DNA of 64,000 nt from an uncultured Bacteroides sp. (lineage in GTDB: Bacteria > Bacteroidota > Bacteroidia > Bacteroidales > Bacteroidaceae), in contig NZ_URFY01000021.1 of the NCBI RefSeq assembly GCF_900547205.1, positions 9,308-73,307 on the forward strand, read 5' to 3'. Shown here in pieces: positions 7,897 to 16,544 of this stretch (position 1 is the first letter of the stretch; every line of letters begins with the position of its first letter). The notes under the pieces were generated by a model that was given only the letters and a program-made list of their open reading frames with translations, was not told the origin of the DNA and did no database searches. A program made the translations under genes and the position numbers.

Positions 7897-9209
7897 AACA
7901 AACCAGTCATTTCTTAATAGGCGCCACTTCTTCGGGAGGTGGAAAGACCACTTTCACAACTGGATTGTTGAGACTGCTGCGCGATAAAGGGTTGAAAGTG
8001 CAACCTTATAAATGCGGTCCCGACTATATCGACACGAAATATCATGAAATGGCTTCCGGAAGCGGGTCTGTCAATCTCGACCTGTGGCTATCGTCTCCCC
8101 GGCATATCAAGGAAATCTATGCGAAATATGCTGTCGGTGCAGATGTCTGCGTCACGGAAGGAGTGATGGGACTTTTCGATGGATTCGACGGGATGGAAGG
8201 GAGCAGCGCCGCTATTGGCGAATTGCTGGATATACCCATCGTGTTGGTGGTCAATGCTAAATCAACTTCGTATACGGTTGCACCTATTATATTTGGCTTC
8301 AAGCATTTTTATCCTTCCTTTCGCATTGCCGGAGTTGTATTCAATCAGGTAGCTTCCGAACGGCATTACTCTTTTTTGCAGAAGGCGTGTGAGGATGTAG
8401 GTGTAGAATGTTTCGGCTATCTTCCGCGGTTGAAAGAACTGGAAGTGCCTTCCCGCCATTTGGGACTGACGTTGGATGCTTCGTATCAATTCGATGAATT
8501 TGCCGCTACGGTGGCGGAAGCTATTGATAAACATATAAAGGTAGACAGAATACTTGAAACTTGCAGGGCGGTTTTGCCTGTTGAACAAGTCGGAACTATT
8601 CGGAAAGGGAACTATAAGATAGCTGTGGCACGGGATGCCGCATTCAATTTTATCTATCGTGAAAACCTGTCCCGGCTGGAAGAACTGGGGACGGTTTCCT
8701 TTTTCAGCCCGATGAACGACACGCATCTGCCCGATTGTGATTTGGTATATCTGCCGGGCGGCTATCCTGAGTTCTTCTTGAAAGAACTGGAAGGCAATAT
8801 TTCCATAAAGCAACAACTGAAAGAGTATGTGGAAAACGGAGGACACTTGCTTGCCGAATGTGGCGGGATGATGTATCTTTGTGACAGCATCCGGGGCATG
8901 GATGGGAAGGCATATGCGATGGTGGGACTGTTGCATCAGCAAGCCACAATGGAGAATATGAAGCTGAGACTGGGCTATCGAACCCTTAGGATAAGGGAAC
9001 AACTGTGGAAAGGACACGAGTTTCATTATTCTTCCATACAGGAGAATGCAGTGAACCGGGAAAGCAGTCAGTTTGCTTCTATCACCGAGGCGACGGATGC
9101 GAAGGGGAATCCTGTCGGCACTCCGCTCTATAGATATAAGAATCTGATTGCAGGCTACACCCATCTTTATTGGGGAGAAACGGAACTGATGAAGCTTTGG
9201 AATCAATGA
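7893..9209 (+). CDS. cbiA: Cobyrinate a,c-diamide synthase
   Basis: This 438-residue ATP- and glutamine-dependent amidotransferase has an N-terminal P-loop-like region LIGATSSGGGKTTFTTGLL, the Walker-type segment VCVTEGVMGLFDGFDG, and a C-terminal class I glutamine amidotransferase domain with the catalytic cysteine in LLAECGGMMYLC near residue 325. It amidates the a and c side chains of the corrin acid. The length is close to the usual 450-460. Translation is probably coupled to cbiET through the ATGA overlap; the adenosyltransferase starts 22 bases after its stop, which matches the pathway order (diamide then adenosylation). Confidence 0.95.
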   Translation: MKQTSHFLIGATSSGGGKTTFTTGLLRLLRDKGLKVQPYKCGPDYIDTKYHEMASGSGSVNLDLWLSSPRHIKEIYAKYAVGADVCVTEGVMGLFDGFDGMEGSSAAIGELLDIPIVLVVNAKSTSYTVAPIIFGFKHFYPSFRIAGVVFNQVASERHYSFLQKACEDVGVECFGYLPRLKELEVPSRHLGLTLDASYQFDEFAATVAEAIDKHIKVDRILETCRAVLPVEQVGTIRKGNYKIAVARDAAFNFIYRENLSRLEELGTVSFFSPMNDTHLPDCDLVYLPGGYPEFFLKELEGNISIKQQLKEYVENGGHLLAECGGMMYLCDSIRGMDGKAYAMVGLLHQQATMENMKLRLGYRTLRIREQLWKGHEFHYSSIQENAVNRESSQFASITEATDAKGNPVGTPLYRYKNLIAGYTHLYWGETELMKLWNQ

Positions 9210-9231
9210 TACATTTAATACTCAGTAACTT

Positions 9232-9828
9232 ATGAAAAAGATATATACCCGCACGGGAGACGATGGAACTACCGGAATATTTGGCGGCGAACGCGTGCCG
9301 AAAGATGACATTCGAATAGAAGCTAACGGCACGATAGACGAGCTGAACACCGTGATAGGAATTGTCCGTTCCCTACTTTCCGAACACGACGAATGGCAGA
9401 AATGGCTGTTCGACATACAGATGGAGTTGATGGCGTGCATGAGCCACGTAGCCACTCCGTCGGTTAAAAGAAAAGAAAATCCCAATACTTTACGTACCGA
9501 CCTTTCGCCCATCTTTGAGGAAAGGATGGACGCGATGAATGCTACTATGGAAGATAACGGTTACTTTATTCTGCCCGGCGGCACGCAGGTTTCCGCACAA
9601 CTTCATCAGGCGCGCGTCATAGCACGCCGTGCAGAACGACGACTCTGCTCGCTGCATCGGCAAGACCCTTTGCCGATGTCTATTCTTAAATTCGTGAACC
9701 GACTGTCCGACCTCTTCTTCGTGATGGCACGCTACGAAATGTATCGGCAGCACTGGACGGAAGAGAAATGGAAATCATTCGGCTATAAACGGAAAGCATC
9801 GACGAACCGGAACCCGGAATCAAAGTGA
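9232..9828 (+). CDS. ATP:cob(I)alamin adenosyltransferase, PduO type
   Basis: The 198-residue protein starts with MKKIYTRTGDDGTTGIFGGE, the PduO/MMAB nucleotide-binding N-terminus, and contains IEANGTIDELNTVIGI and the helical RRAERRL core typical of this family. The first helix bundle residues FILPGGTQVSAQLHQARVI are also characteristic. It transfers adenosine from ATP to Co(I) corrinoid to form adenosylcobalamin precursors. It is not the CobA/BtuR fold. The place between cbiA and cbiP suits adenosylation of the a,c-diamide, and its product form is what the downstream MutAB needs. The start ATG at 9232 is 8 bases after the ACTCAGTAAC stretch with no strong Shine-Dalgarno, as is common in Bacteroides. 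Confidence 0.93.
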   Translation: MKKIYTRTGDDGTTGIFGGERVPKDDIRIEANGTIDELNTVIGIVRSLLSEHDEWQKWLFDIQMELMACMSHVATPSVKRKENPNTLRTDLSPIFEERMDAMNATMEDNGYFILPGGTQVSAQLHQARVIARRAERRLCSLHRQDPLPMSILKFVNRLSDLFFVMARYEMYRQHWTEEKWKSFGYKRKASTNRNPESK

Positions 9829-9836
9829 ACTGAAAG

Positions 9837-11324
9837 ATGGAAAAGAAAAAACTAAATTCCTTTATGCTTGCCGGAACAGGCAGCGATGTGGGAAAAAGCA
9901 TTCTGGCTGCGGCTTTCTGCCGTATCCTGCGGCAAGATGGGTACAATCCCGCACCTTTCAAGGCACAGAATATGGCCTTGAACTCGTATGCTACCCCCGA
10001 AGGTTTGGAAATAGGAAGGGCACAAGCGGTTCAGGCGGAAGCAGCCGGAATCCCCTGCCATACGGATATGAATCCGCTATTGCTGAAACCGAGTACGGAA
10101 CATACTTCGCAAGTAGTGTTGCTTGGTAAGCCGATTGGCGACCGCAATGCTTATGAGTATTTCCGCAAGGAAGGGCGCGAAGAATTGCGAAAGGTGGTGA
10201 ATGATGCGTATGACCGCTTGGCAACCAGATACAATCCCATCGTCATGGAAGGAGCGGGCAGTATCTCCGAAATTAATCTTCGCGATAGCGATCTGGTCAA
10301 TATGCCTATGGCGCAACACGCAGGAGCCGCAGTGCTATTGGTGGCGGATATCGACCGGGGTGGTGTATTTGCCAGTGTTTACGGTTCGGTGCTGCTGCAA
10401 ACACCGGAAGACCGCCAACGCATCAAAGGAATTATCATTAATAAGTTCAGAGGGGATATCCGTTTGTTCCAATCCGGTATAAAGATGTTGGAAGAGCTTT
10501 GCGGAATCCCTGTGCTGGGAGTGGTTCCTTATTATAAAGGAATCCATATCGAGGAAGAAGATTCCGTGATGCTGGAATCGAAAAACAGGGAAGCCATGGC
10601 AGGAAAGATTAATGTGGCTGTGGTTCTGCTGAGGCATCTGTCCAACTTCACCGACTTCAATGTGTTGGAACGGGATGAACGGGTGCATTTGTACTATACC
10701 AATAATGTGAATGAAATAGCAAAAGCGGATATTGTCCTGTTGCCCGGAAGTAAGAATACGCTCGATGATCTTTATGAACTGCGTTGTAACGGGGTAGTGC
10801 AAGCTATCTTGAAGGCACATCGTGAGGGGGCTACAGTGATGGGAATCTGCGGAGGATATCAGATGATGGGACTGGAAGTCCGCGACCCTGACGGGGTGGA
10901 AGGAAACTTCAAATTGCTTCCCGGGCTGGGATTGCTTCCTGTCATTACCACTATGCAAGGCGACAAAGTGACACGGCAGGTGAACTTTACTTTTGGTGAT
11001 AATGATACTGTTTGCAAAGGATACGAGATACATATGGGTAGGAGTGTGCCTGCCGAAGGTTTTTCGCCTTCTCCACTGAATAAGTTGGAAGACGGACGGG
11101 AAGACGGTTTCAGGAAGGGATGTAAATGTATGGGAACGTATATTCACGGGATACTCGACAATCAGGCTTTTATCGATTTCCTGCTCGAACCCTATGCCGC
11201 AAAGTTGGAACAGAAGTCATTCGACTATGCTGCCTTCAAGGAAGAACAATATGATAAATTGGCAGACCATGTGAGAACGCACATCAATATGTCTTTACTT
11301 TATAAAATTTTAGAGGAATTATGA
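9837..11324 (+). CDS. cbiP: Cobyric acid synthase
   Basis: The 495-residue protein is an ATP- and glutamine-dependent amidase that finishes amidation of the corrin side chains at b, d, e and g. The N-terminal dethiobiotin-synthetase-like domain carries FMLAGTGSDVGKSILAAAFC and FKAQNMALNSYAT. The segment VLLVADIDRGGVFASVYGS is diagnostic for CobQ/CbiP. The glutaminase domain has the catalytic cysteine in VMGICGGYQMMG near residue 339, and KGYEIHMGRS and GTYIHGILDN follow. The length is normal for the family. Its stop overlaps the cobD start by 4 bases. No odd features. Confidence 0.95.
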   Translation: MEKKKLNSFMLAGTGSDVGKSILAAAFCRILRQDGYNPAPFKAQNMALNSYATPEGLEIGRAQAVQAEAAGIPCHTDMNPLLLKPSTEHTSQVVLLGKPIGDRNAYEYFRKEGREELRKVVNDAYDRLATRYNPIVMEGAGSISEINLRDSDLVNMPMAQHAGAAVLLVADIDRGGVFASVYGSVLLQTPEDRQRIKGIIINKFRGDIRLFQSGIKMLEELCGIPVLGVVPYYKGIHIEEEDSVMLESKNREAMAGKINVAVVLLRHLSNFTDFNVLERDERVHLYYTNNVNEIAKADIVLLPGSKNTLDDLYELRCNGVVQAILKAHREGATVMGICGGYQMMGLEVRDPDGVEGNFKLLPGLGLLPVITTMQGDKVTRQVNFTFGDNDTVCKGYEIHMGRSVPAEGFSPSPLNKLEDGREDGFRKGCKCMGTYIHGILDNQAFIDFLLEPYAAKLEQKSFDYAAFKEEQYDKLADHVRTHINMSLLYKILEEL

Positions 11325-12349
11325 TTGAAGGACACGGAGACGATTTATATAAATTCGGTAGAAATATGGTATCAAATTTTAGCTCTAATGTATATAATCG
11401 GGTAGATCATTCCGGGCTTTATCGATATCTTGGCGAACGAATGGATACGGTCTGTAGTTATCCCGAACCAATGCCTTACTCATTAGAAAAAGAAATAGCA
11501 CGACAATGTTCTTTGGAATCAGCTGGTCAGGTCTGTGTCACCAATGGGGCAACAGAGGCTATTTATCTGATAGCTCAGGCATATCAGGGGCGCACGTCTG
11601 CCGTGTGGATGCCTACCTTTAGTGAGTATGCAGATGCGTGCCGGGTGCACAGGCATACAGTTAAACCTTTTTATTCGCTGGATAGACTGCCGGAGGAAGC
11701 TGATCTGGTCTGGATTTGCAATCCGAATAATCCGACGGGAGAAGTACGGGATAAAAAACAACTGCTTGAACTTATCGGTTCGCATCCCAATAAGCTATTT
11801 ATCTTGGACCAGTCTTACGAGTATTTCACGACTAAAGTTCTATTGTCTGACCGAGAGGCTGTTTCGTTTCCTAATGTAATCTTGATTCATTCAATGACTA
11901 AGCAATATGCGATTCCCGGATTGAGGGTTGGTTATTTTATTGCTTGCGAAGGGGTGGCAAGTGATATTCGTAGCCGTAAGATGCCTTGGTCGGTCAATAG
12001 CCTTGCCATTGAGGCTGCTAACTATCTGCTGAAGGAAGGTGAAGCTATTTCTGCTGATATCTCTGCATTACTTGCTGAACGCGATTGGCTGATAGAAAAA
12101 TTGCTAGCTACCGGAATTGTTGAAATATGGCCTACCGACACCCATTATATGTTAGTCAGACTTCGTATGGGGAAAGCTGCAACTCTGAAAGAGTATCTTG
12201 TAACGAAGCATGGAATCCTGATTCGGGATGCTTCTAACTTTGAGGGATTGGATGAACGTTTCTTCCGGATTGCTACCCAAACCCCCGAAGAGAATGACCG
12301 ATTGGTGGAAGCTATCGGAAGTTGGGTAGAAAAACTAATAAATGAGTAG
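11321..12349 (+). CDS. cobD: L-threonine-O-3-phosphate decarboxylase-like PLP enzyme
   Basis: This 342-residue fold-type I aminotransferase-like protein has NPNNPTGEV near residue 132, a cofactor-contacting DQSYEYF, and the PLP lysine in HSMTKQYAIPGLRVGYF near residue 197. In cobalamin loci this family (Salmonella CobD) makes aminopropanol phosphate for the nucleotide loop. Histidinol-phosphate aminotransferase is the main alternative by fold; the location between cbiP and cbiB, with a 4-base overlap on one side and no gap on the other, favours CobD. It is cytoplasmic. Confidence 0.87.
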   Translation: MIEGHGDDLYKFGRNMVSNFSSNVYNRVDHSGLYRYLGERMDTVCSYPEPMPYSLEKEIARQCSLESAGQVCVTNGATEAIYLIAQAYQGRTSAVWMPTFSEYADACRVHRHTVKPFYSLDRLPEEADLVWICNPNNPTGEVRDKKQLLELIGSHPNKLFILDQSYEYFTTKVLLSDREAVSFPNVILIHSMTKQYAIPGLRVGYFIACEGVASDIRSRKMPWSVNSLAIEAANYLLKEGEAISADISALLAERDWLIEKLLATGIVEIWPTDTHYMLVRLRMGKAATLKEYLVTKHGILIRDASNFEGLDERFFRIATQTPEENDRLVEAIGSWVEKLINE

Positions 12350-13339
12350 ATGAGCTATTTAATTGCTATATGGGTGGTGCTGCGCACTCTACTGCCTGCA
12401 TGGTTGCTCGATCGTCTTTGCGGTGATCCTGTATCGTTGCCGCATCCTGTCATTTGGTTCGGCAGGATGATTGGCTTTTGGGAGAAAAGGTTGAATAAAG
12501 GTCGGAAACGGATGTTCAAGGGAGGGGTAATGGCTGTTGCTCTCATTCTATTTGTTTATTTGGCAACGTGGGGGATTGAGTATTTGCTTTCTTATATTGG
12601 CAGCTCTTTGAGTGATAATCCTTATATCGGTAATCCTCTTGTTATCGTGTTCGACATTATCTGTATTTTCTTCTGTCTTGCCGGAACTACTTTGGTTAGA
12701 GAAGTGAAAATGGTGTTTGAAGCCGTCGACCGTTCGCTGGAAGAAGGACGTATGCAGGTGGGACGAATCGTAGGGAGGGATACTTCGGAACTATCTGCAC
12801 AGGAAGTAAGGACAGCCGCCCTCGAAACGTTGGCGGAGAATCTTAGCGATGGAGTGATTGCTCCACTTTTCTGGTATTTATTGCTGGGAGTGCCGGGAAT
12901 GATGGCCTATAAAATGATAAATACACTCGATTCGATGATTGGTTATCACAATGAGCGTTATCTGCTGTTCGGTCGTGTAGCTGCCCGTATCGACGATGCT
13001 GCCAATTATATTCCTGCCCGCCTCACTGCTTTTCTTATGGTGTTGGCTAGTGGGCGATTGTCGTTACTATCCTTTGTGAAGAAGTATGGCAAAGAGCACG
13101 CCAGTCCTAATTCGGGTTATCCGGAAGCCGCCCTTGCAGGCATATTAAATTGTCGCTTCGGAGGTCCTCATTATTATTTCGGGCAATTATTCCCGAAACC
13201 TTATATTGGAGTGAACGAGCGACTGCTGAACACGAACGATATGCTCACCGGAATTATCGTAAATCGGCGATCGGAGGTAATGATGATTGTACTGGCGATA
13301 CTGCTGCGCGCTTGTTACCTTAATTTCCTGCCAGCCTGA
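12350..13339 (+). CDS. cbiB: Adenosylcobinamide-phosphate synthase (membrane)
   Basis: The 329-residue integral membrane protein has the CbiB N-terminal signature LLDRLCGDPVSLPHPVIWFGRMIGFWEK (shown in part: DRLCGDPVSLPHPV). A hydrophobic helix follows near 60-80, then VREVKMVFEAVDRSLEEGR, TLAENLSDGVIAPLFWYL and GYPEAALAGILN, all family landmarks. It attaches aminopropanol (phosphate) to cobyric acid. The ATG abuts the cobD stop with no spacer. This is the last gene of the cbiHC operon; the 54 bases to the convergent cobC carry only a weak hairpin. Confidence 0.94.
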   Translation: MSYLIAIWVVLRTLLPAWLLDRLCGDPVSLPHPVIWFGRMIGFWEKRLNKGRKRMFKGGVMAVALILFVYLATWGIEYLLSYIGSSLSDNPYIGNPLVIVFDIICIFFCLAGTTLVREVKMVFEAVDRSLEEGRMQVGRIVGRDTSELSAQEVRTAALETLAENLSDGVIAPLFWYLLLGVPGMMAYKMINTLDSMIGYHNERYLLFGRVAARIDDAANYIPARLTAFLMVLASGRLSLLSFVKKYGKEHASPNSGYPEAALAGILNCRFGGPHYYFGQLFPKPYIGVNERLLNTNDMLTGIIVNRRSEVMMIVLAILLRACYLNFLPA

Positions 13340-13355
13340 GCTTGGCTAAGTAAAG

Positions 13356-13382
13356 GCTCTTTGTGGTGAACAGATAAAGAGC
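13356..13382. terminator. Weak hairpin between converging cbiB and cobC
   Basis: GCTCTTT at 13356-13362 pairs with AAAGAGC at 13376-13382 across a 13-base loop. It sits in the only gap between the two converging operons. There is no long T run, so this is tentative. Confidence 0.35.
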
Positions 13383-13393
13383 TTATTCATTGT

Positions 13394-13930
13394 TTACAGG
13401 TTCGAAAGATGTAGCTGAACGATTCCACCATAAGGAGGAATCGCCTGAAACGCTTCTTCCGGCTTAATCGTACCGACATATATCTGCGCACATATCATTA
13501 CACCACCGTGAGTGAAAACAACGATATTTTCTTCTTTCTGCTGTCGCACTTCGTCCAGAAACGCTGCCACTCGTTTATATTGATCGGAGAATGACTCTCC
13601 GTTGGTTGATTTGACATTCATATAATCATCATACCAGCGCTGGAGATTGCTGTCCTTTATATCGTCGAAATACTTCATCTCCCAATCTCCGAAATTAATC
13701 TCCATAATTCGTGGATCTCGAATGGCATCACCAAATCCACAATATGTTGCCAGACGGGTGCATCTGGACAAAGGACTCGTAAAGGCCTTGTCGAATGGTA
13801 TAGGATCGAGATTGGCTTTGACTGCTGCTGCCTCCACTTCAAAAGTAGGGCGAAGAGGAACATCGGACTGCCCATAGCAAAGACCTACCGGAACATCAAC
13901 GGAGGTATGTCTGACTAAATATATATTCAT
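13394..13930 (-). CDS. cobC: Alpha-ribazole-5'-phosphate phosphatase, histidine phosphatase family
   Basis: This 178-residue protein starts with MNIYLVRHTSVDVPVGLCYG, containing the RH catalytic motif of the histidine phosphatase superfamily and the YGQSDVPL stretch of the CobC subgroup. The second catalytic histidine is in VVFTHGGVMICAQ near residue 142. CobC removes the phosphate from alpha-ribazole phosphate or from adenosylcobalamin phosphate. It is the last gene of the cobU-cobT-cobS-cobC operon on this strand and lies 9 bases after cobS. General phosphoglycerate-mutase-like phosphatases share the fold; context decides. Confidence 0.88.
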   Translation of the reverse strand: MNIYLVRHTSVDVPVGLCYGQSDVPLRPTFEVEAAAVKANLDPIPFDKAFTSPLSRCTRLATYCGFGDAIRDPRIMEINFGDWEMKYFDDIKDSNLQRWYDDYMNVKSTNGESFSDQYKRVAAFLDEVRQQKEENIVVFTHGGVMICAQIYVGTIKPEEAFQAIPPYGGIVQLHLSNL

Positions 13931-13939
13931 AAATCACTT

Positions 13940-14746
13940 CTAAATAAATGGGTATTGAAAATTATAACGTATATGTGTATTATACAACATATAATGACAG
14001 ATTAAAGTTCCCAACCAGAAGCTCAATTCGCAAAGAAGAAACATTGCACCGCAACAGTCACCGGTATATCCGTTGAGACGGCGTTTCAGTATTTTGAAAA
14101 TGAACAGGAATACGACGACTGGCAACAGACAGGCGGGCCAGTAATTTGCACGAAACACGACCAGAAGTAGGATTATAGGCAGTACACCGCCAATAATCGA
14201 CATGATGATCTCTTTTTTATCCATTCGGGCATATACTGTTTTCGATTTGCTCTCCTCTTCCTTACGGGCATAAGGCAGAACATTAATGATGTTGGCTGCT
14301 ATGAATTTACTCCAGGCATCTCCGCCAAATAATAGAAAAGTTGCTAGCATGGAAGGTAGTGCGACCAAGATATTATAAGCCAACAGGTAATAAAGAATCA
14401 GCCCCAGCACTCCATAAGTTCCGATATGAGAATCCTTCATGATGCGCAACGTGCTTTCCCTATCCGTTCCACCACCCAATCCGTCGAAGAAATCTGCCAG
14501 TCCGTCTTCGTGTAAGGCTCCGGTGATGAGTAAGCGGGAAATCAATGCCATTACGATGGCTACCCCCAAAGGAATATGAAGGAATTGCCCGGCTACGACA
14601 TAAACAAGTGCCATAATCGCCCCTGTCAGCCATCCGCTGAAACTCCAATAACTAACAACGTGCTTGAAACACTCCTGCGGAACTTCCTTGATTTTCCAGA
14701 AAGGCAGTCTCGTAAAAAATATAAAAGCGGCTAAAATCTGATTCAT
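13940..14746 (-). CDS. cobS: Adenosylcobinamide-GDP ribazoletransferase (cobalamin synthase)
   Basis: The 268-residue membrane protein has the CobS start FIFFTRLPFWK and the metal-binding segment GALHEDGLADFFDGLGGG followed by RIMKDSHIGTYGVLGL, which define the family. Several hydrophobic helices fill the rest. It joins GDP-activated cobinamide to alpha-ribazole at the inner membrane, beside CbiB. It is the third gene of the lower-ligand operon; the 73-base gap to cobT contains a short tandem repeat. The length is typical. Confidence 0.95.
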   Translation of the reverse strand: MNQILAAFIFFTRLPFWKIKEVPQECFKHVVSYWSFSGWLTGAIMALVYVVAGQFLHIPLGVAIVMALISRLLITGALHEDGLADFFDGLGGGTDRESTLRIMKDSHIGTYGVLGLILYYLLAYNILVALPSMLATFLLFGGDAWSKFIAANIINVLPYARKEEESKSKTVYARMDKKEIIMSIIGGVLPIILLLVVFRANYWPACLLPVVVFLFIFKILKRRLNGYTGDCCGAMFLLCELSFWLGTLICHYMLYNTHIRYNFQYPFI

Positions 14747-14780
14747 CCTCTATTTATTAATTCTGTATTACTTCTTCATT

Positions 14781-14810
14781 AACTCTGTGAAACTCTGTGC
14801 TACTCTGTGG
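14781..14810. repeat. Three tandem 10-bp repeats in the cobT-cobS gap
   Basis: Three consecutive decamers follow the pattern (A/T)ACTCTGTG(A/C/G). They fill nearly half of the 73-base spacer between cobT and cobS. No gene or hairpin is associated; the copy number could vary between strains. Confidence 0.75.
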
Positions 14811-14819
14811 TGAAATAAA

Positions 14820-15857
14820 TCAGAAATACTTTGTAATAGCTGCACCATCAAAAGTATCCATCTCATTCATCATCCGTACCGCAGAATCTACAATCGGGTA
14901 ACAGCAAACGGAACCGCTTCCTTCTCCAAGCCTCAACCCTAAATTGAGTAGTGGCCGTGCACCGAGATAATCTAATAATAGCTTATGCCCACTTTCATCC
15001 CCTTGATGACCGAAAATAGCATAATTCATCACTTCCGGACAAAGGCGGGAGGCAGCAAGCATACAATTAGTCATAATAAACCCATCCACCAGAATAATCA
15101 TTTTCAGTTCTGCAGCCCGCAGCATAGCTCCTACAGCCATTACCATCTCATACCCGCCAAATTGACAAAGAATCTCTTCCGTAGTATGAACACCCGGATA
15201 ATTCTCGAGCGACTTTTTCAGCACTTCATATTTATGATTGATGCCCTGATGATTAAGTCCGCTACCTGCACCGACGCACTGGTCGAGTGGAATATCGGTG
15301 AAACAAGTCATCCATAACGAAGATGGGGAGGTGTTGCCTATTCCCATTTCGCCAAAACTAATGATGTTGCAACCTTCCTGATGAGAATCGTCTACACACT
15401 GAGCGCCATACTCCAGACAAAGATTCATTTCTTCGGGTGTCATGGCAGCTTCGTGTAAGAAGTTGCGCGTTCCTTTTCTCACCTTTTTGTTGATGATTCC
15501 TTTTTCGTAAGGCAAATCATAATCTACGCCCGCATCCACGATTTTCAGTTGGAACCCATGCTGACGACATAAGTAGTTGATTCCTGCGCCACCGTGAAGA
15601 AAGTTACTGATCTGTTGCCAAGTGACTTCTTTAGGGGAAGGACTTACTTTTTCTTCCACAATGCCATGATCGGCGGCAAAGATGATATTCTGCGGATTAT
15701 TTAATTCAGGAGAAAGAGATTGCTGAATCAATCCGATTTGCAATGCTATTTCTTCGAGTCTTCCAAGTGATCCTTTGGGCTTGGTCAGATAATTGATTTT
15801 GTTTACCAGGGACTCTTTGATTGATTCGTCCGGTTTTTGGATATGGAATGTTTTCAT
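14820..15857 (-). CDS. cobT: Nicotinate-nucleotide--dimethylbenzimidazole phosphoribosyltransferase
   Basis: The 345-residue cytoplasmic enzyme has the CobT landmarks KPKGSLGRLEEIALQIG near the start, FAADHGIVEEKVSPSPKEVT, FGEMGIGNTSPSSLWM, GAGSGLNHQGI and the C-terminal LGEGSGSVCCYPIV. It activates the lower-ligand base by making alpha-ribazole phosphate. It cannot be told from sequence whether the native base is dimethylbenzimidazole, adenine or another purine; no bluB or bza genes are in the window. It follows cobU by 4 bases and precedes cobS. Confidence 0.96.
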   Translation of the reverse strand: MKTFHIQKPDESIKESLVNKINYLTKPKGSLGRLEEIALQIGLIQQSLSPELNNPQNIIFAADHGIVEEKVSPSPKEVTWQQISNFLHGGAGINYLCRQHGFQLKIVDAGVDYDLPYEKGIINKKVRKGTRNFLHEAAMTPEEMNLCLEYGAQCVDDSHQEGCNIISFGEMGIGNTSPSSLWMTCFTDIPLDQCVGAGSGLNHQGINHKYEVLKKSLENYPGVHTTEEILCQFGGYEMVMAVGAMLRAAELKMIILVDGFIMTNCMLAASRLCPEVMNYAIFGHQGDESGHKLLLDYLGARPLLNLGLRLGEGSGSVCCYPIVDSAVRMMNEMDTFDGAAITKYF

Positions 15858-15861
15858 ACGT

Positions 15862-16371
15862 TTATTTGATTTTTACGGGGATGCCGCTTACCATAAGATA
15901 AACATCATCGGCATGAGATGCGATATATTGATTGGTCCAACCTTGCAGGTCGGTGAATTTACGTTGCAGTTTATTTTCTGAAACTCCGCCCAACCCTATC
16001 TCGTTTGTTACGAAGATAAAGGTAGCATCCTGACTGGTGAACTTATCAAACTCAGTCTTAACAGCCTCCAGCGAGGCGGATACATCAGAATCGAACTCCA
16101 TGAAGAAGTTAGTACACCAAAGAGTGACGCAGTCTATCACTACCACTCTGTGTGTCAAGTCGTGACGACTAAGTTCTTTTTCTTCCTCGATGTTTGTCCA
16201 TTCGGGACCGCGGTTCTTTTGATGACGCTCCACTCTTTTTCTAAATTCATCGTCCCATATTTTAGCGGTGGCCAGATAAACAGGTGAAGTGGTAAGCTCG
16301 TGCGCTTTCTTTTCGGCAAAAGAACTTTTGCCGGAGCGTTGCCCTCCTGTGACTAATATAATCTTTTTCAT
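15862..16371 (-). CDS. cobU: Adenosylcobinamide kinase / adenosylcobinamide-phosphate guanylyltransferase
   Basis: The 169-residue protein begins MKKIILVTGGQRSGKSSFAE, which carries the P-loop of CobU. The segment RVERHQKNRGPEWTNIEEE contains the histidine that is guanylylated in the family, and VVVIDCVTLWCTNFF follows. It phosphorylates cobinamide and adds GMP, feeding CobS. It is the first gene of the minus-strand operon cobU-cobT-cobS-cobC, with a promoter about 33 bases upstream. Its length is slightly short of the usual 180 residues, without loss of motifs. Confidence 0.95.
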   Translation of the reverse strand: MKKIILVTGGQRSGKSSFAEKKAHELTTSPVYLATAKIWDDEFRKRVERHQKNRGPEWTNIEEEKELSRHDLTHRVVVIDCVTLWCTNFFMEFDSDVSASLEAVKTEFDKFTSQDATFIFVTNEIGLGGVSENKLQRKFTDLQGWTNQYIASHADDVYLMVSGIPVKIK

Positions 16372-16403
16372 TAAGTTTGCTGTTTGGAAAATGTTGCAAT
16401 GTG

Positions 16404-16411
16404 CAAAGATA
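16404..16411 (-). promoter_or_regulatory. Putative -7 promoter element for cobUTSC
   Basis: The minus strand reads TATCTTTG, an exact TAnnTTTG match, 33 bases upstream of cobU. The leader is too short for a riboswitch and no B12 box was found in the divergent gap. Confidence 0.6.
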
Positions 16412-16509
16412 TAAAAATAATACAGGTATTCGAAGGGTACTTTCCGGTTTTCATTGTTACTTTTATAAGATTACTTTCGTCGGATGATGCAAGTTTTAGA
16501 AATAATTCG

Positions 16510-16517
16510 TATGTTTG
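16510..16517 (+). promoter_or_regulatory. Putative -7 promoter element that fixes the start of the cytidylate-kinase-like gene
   Basis: TATGTTTG matches TAnnTTTG. It overlaps an in-frame TTG at 16515, so that upstream codon cannot be the translation start; the ATG at 16545 is the sensible one, about 21 bases after the expected transcription start. Confidence 0.6.
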
Positions 16518-16544
16518 CTACGTAACCATTTAACAAAATTTACT

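Noticed and set aside
8262..9206. Minus-strand open frame of 314 codons
   Set aside because: Antisense to cbiA, which has full family motifs.
10335..11147. Minus-strand open frame of 270 codons
   Set aside because: Antisense to cbiP; histidine- and serine-rich composition is an artefact of the opposite strand.
16372..16544. Possible riboswitch between cobU and the cytidylate-kinase-like gene
   Set aside because: No aptamer segments; both promoters lie close to their genes.
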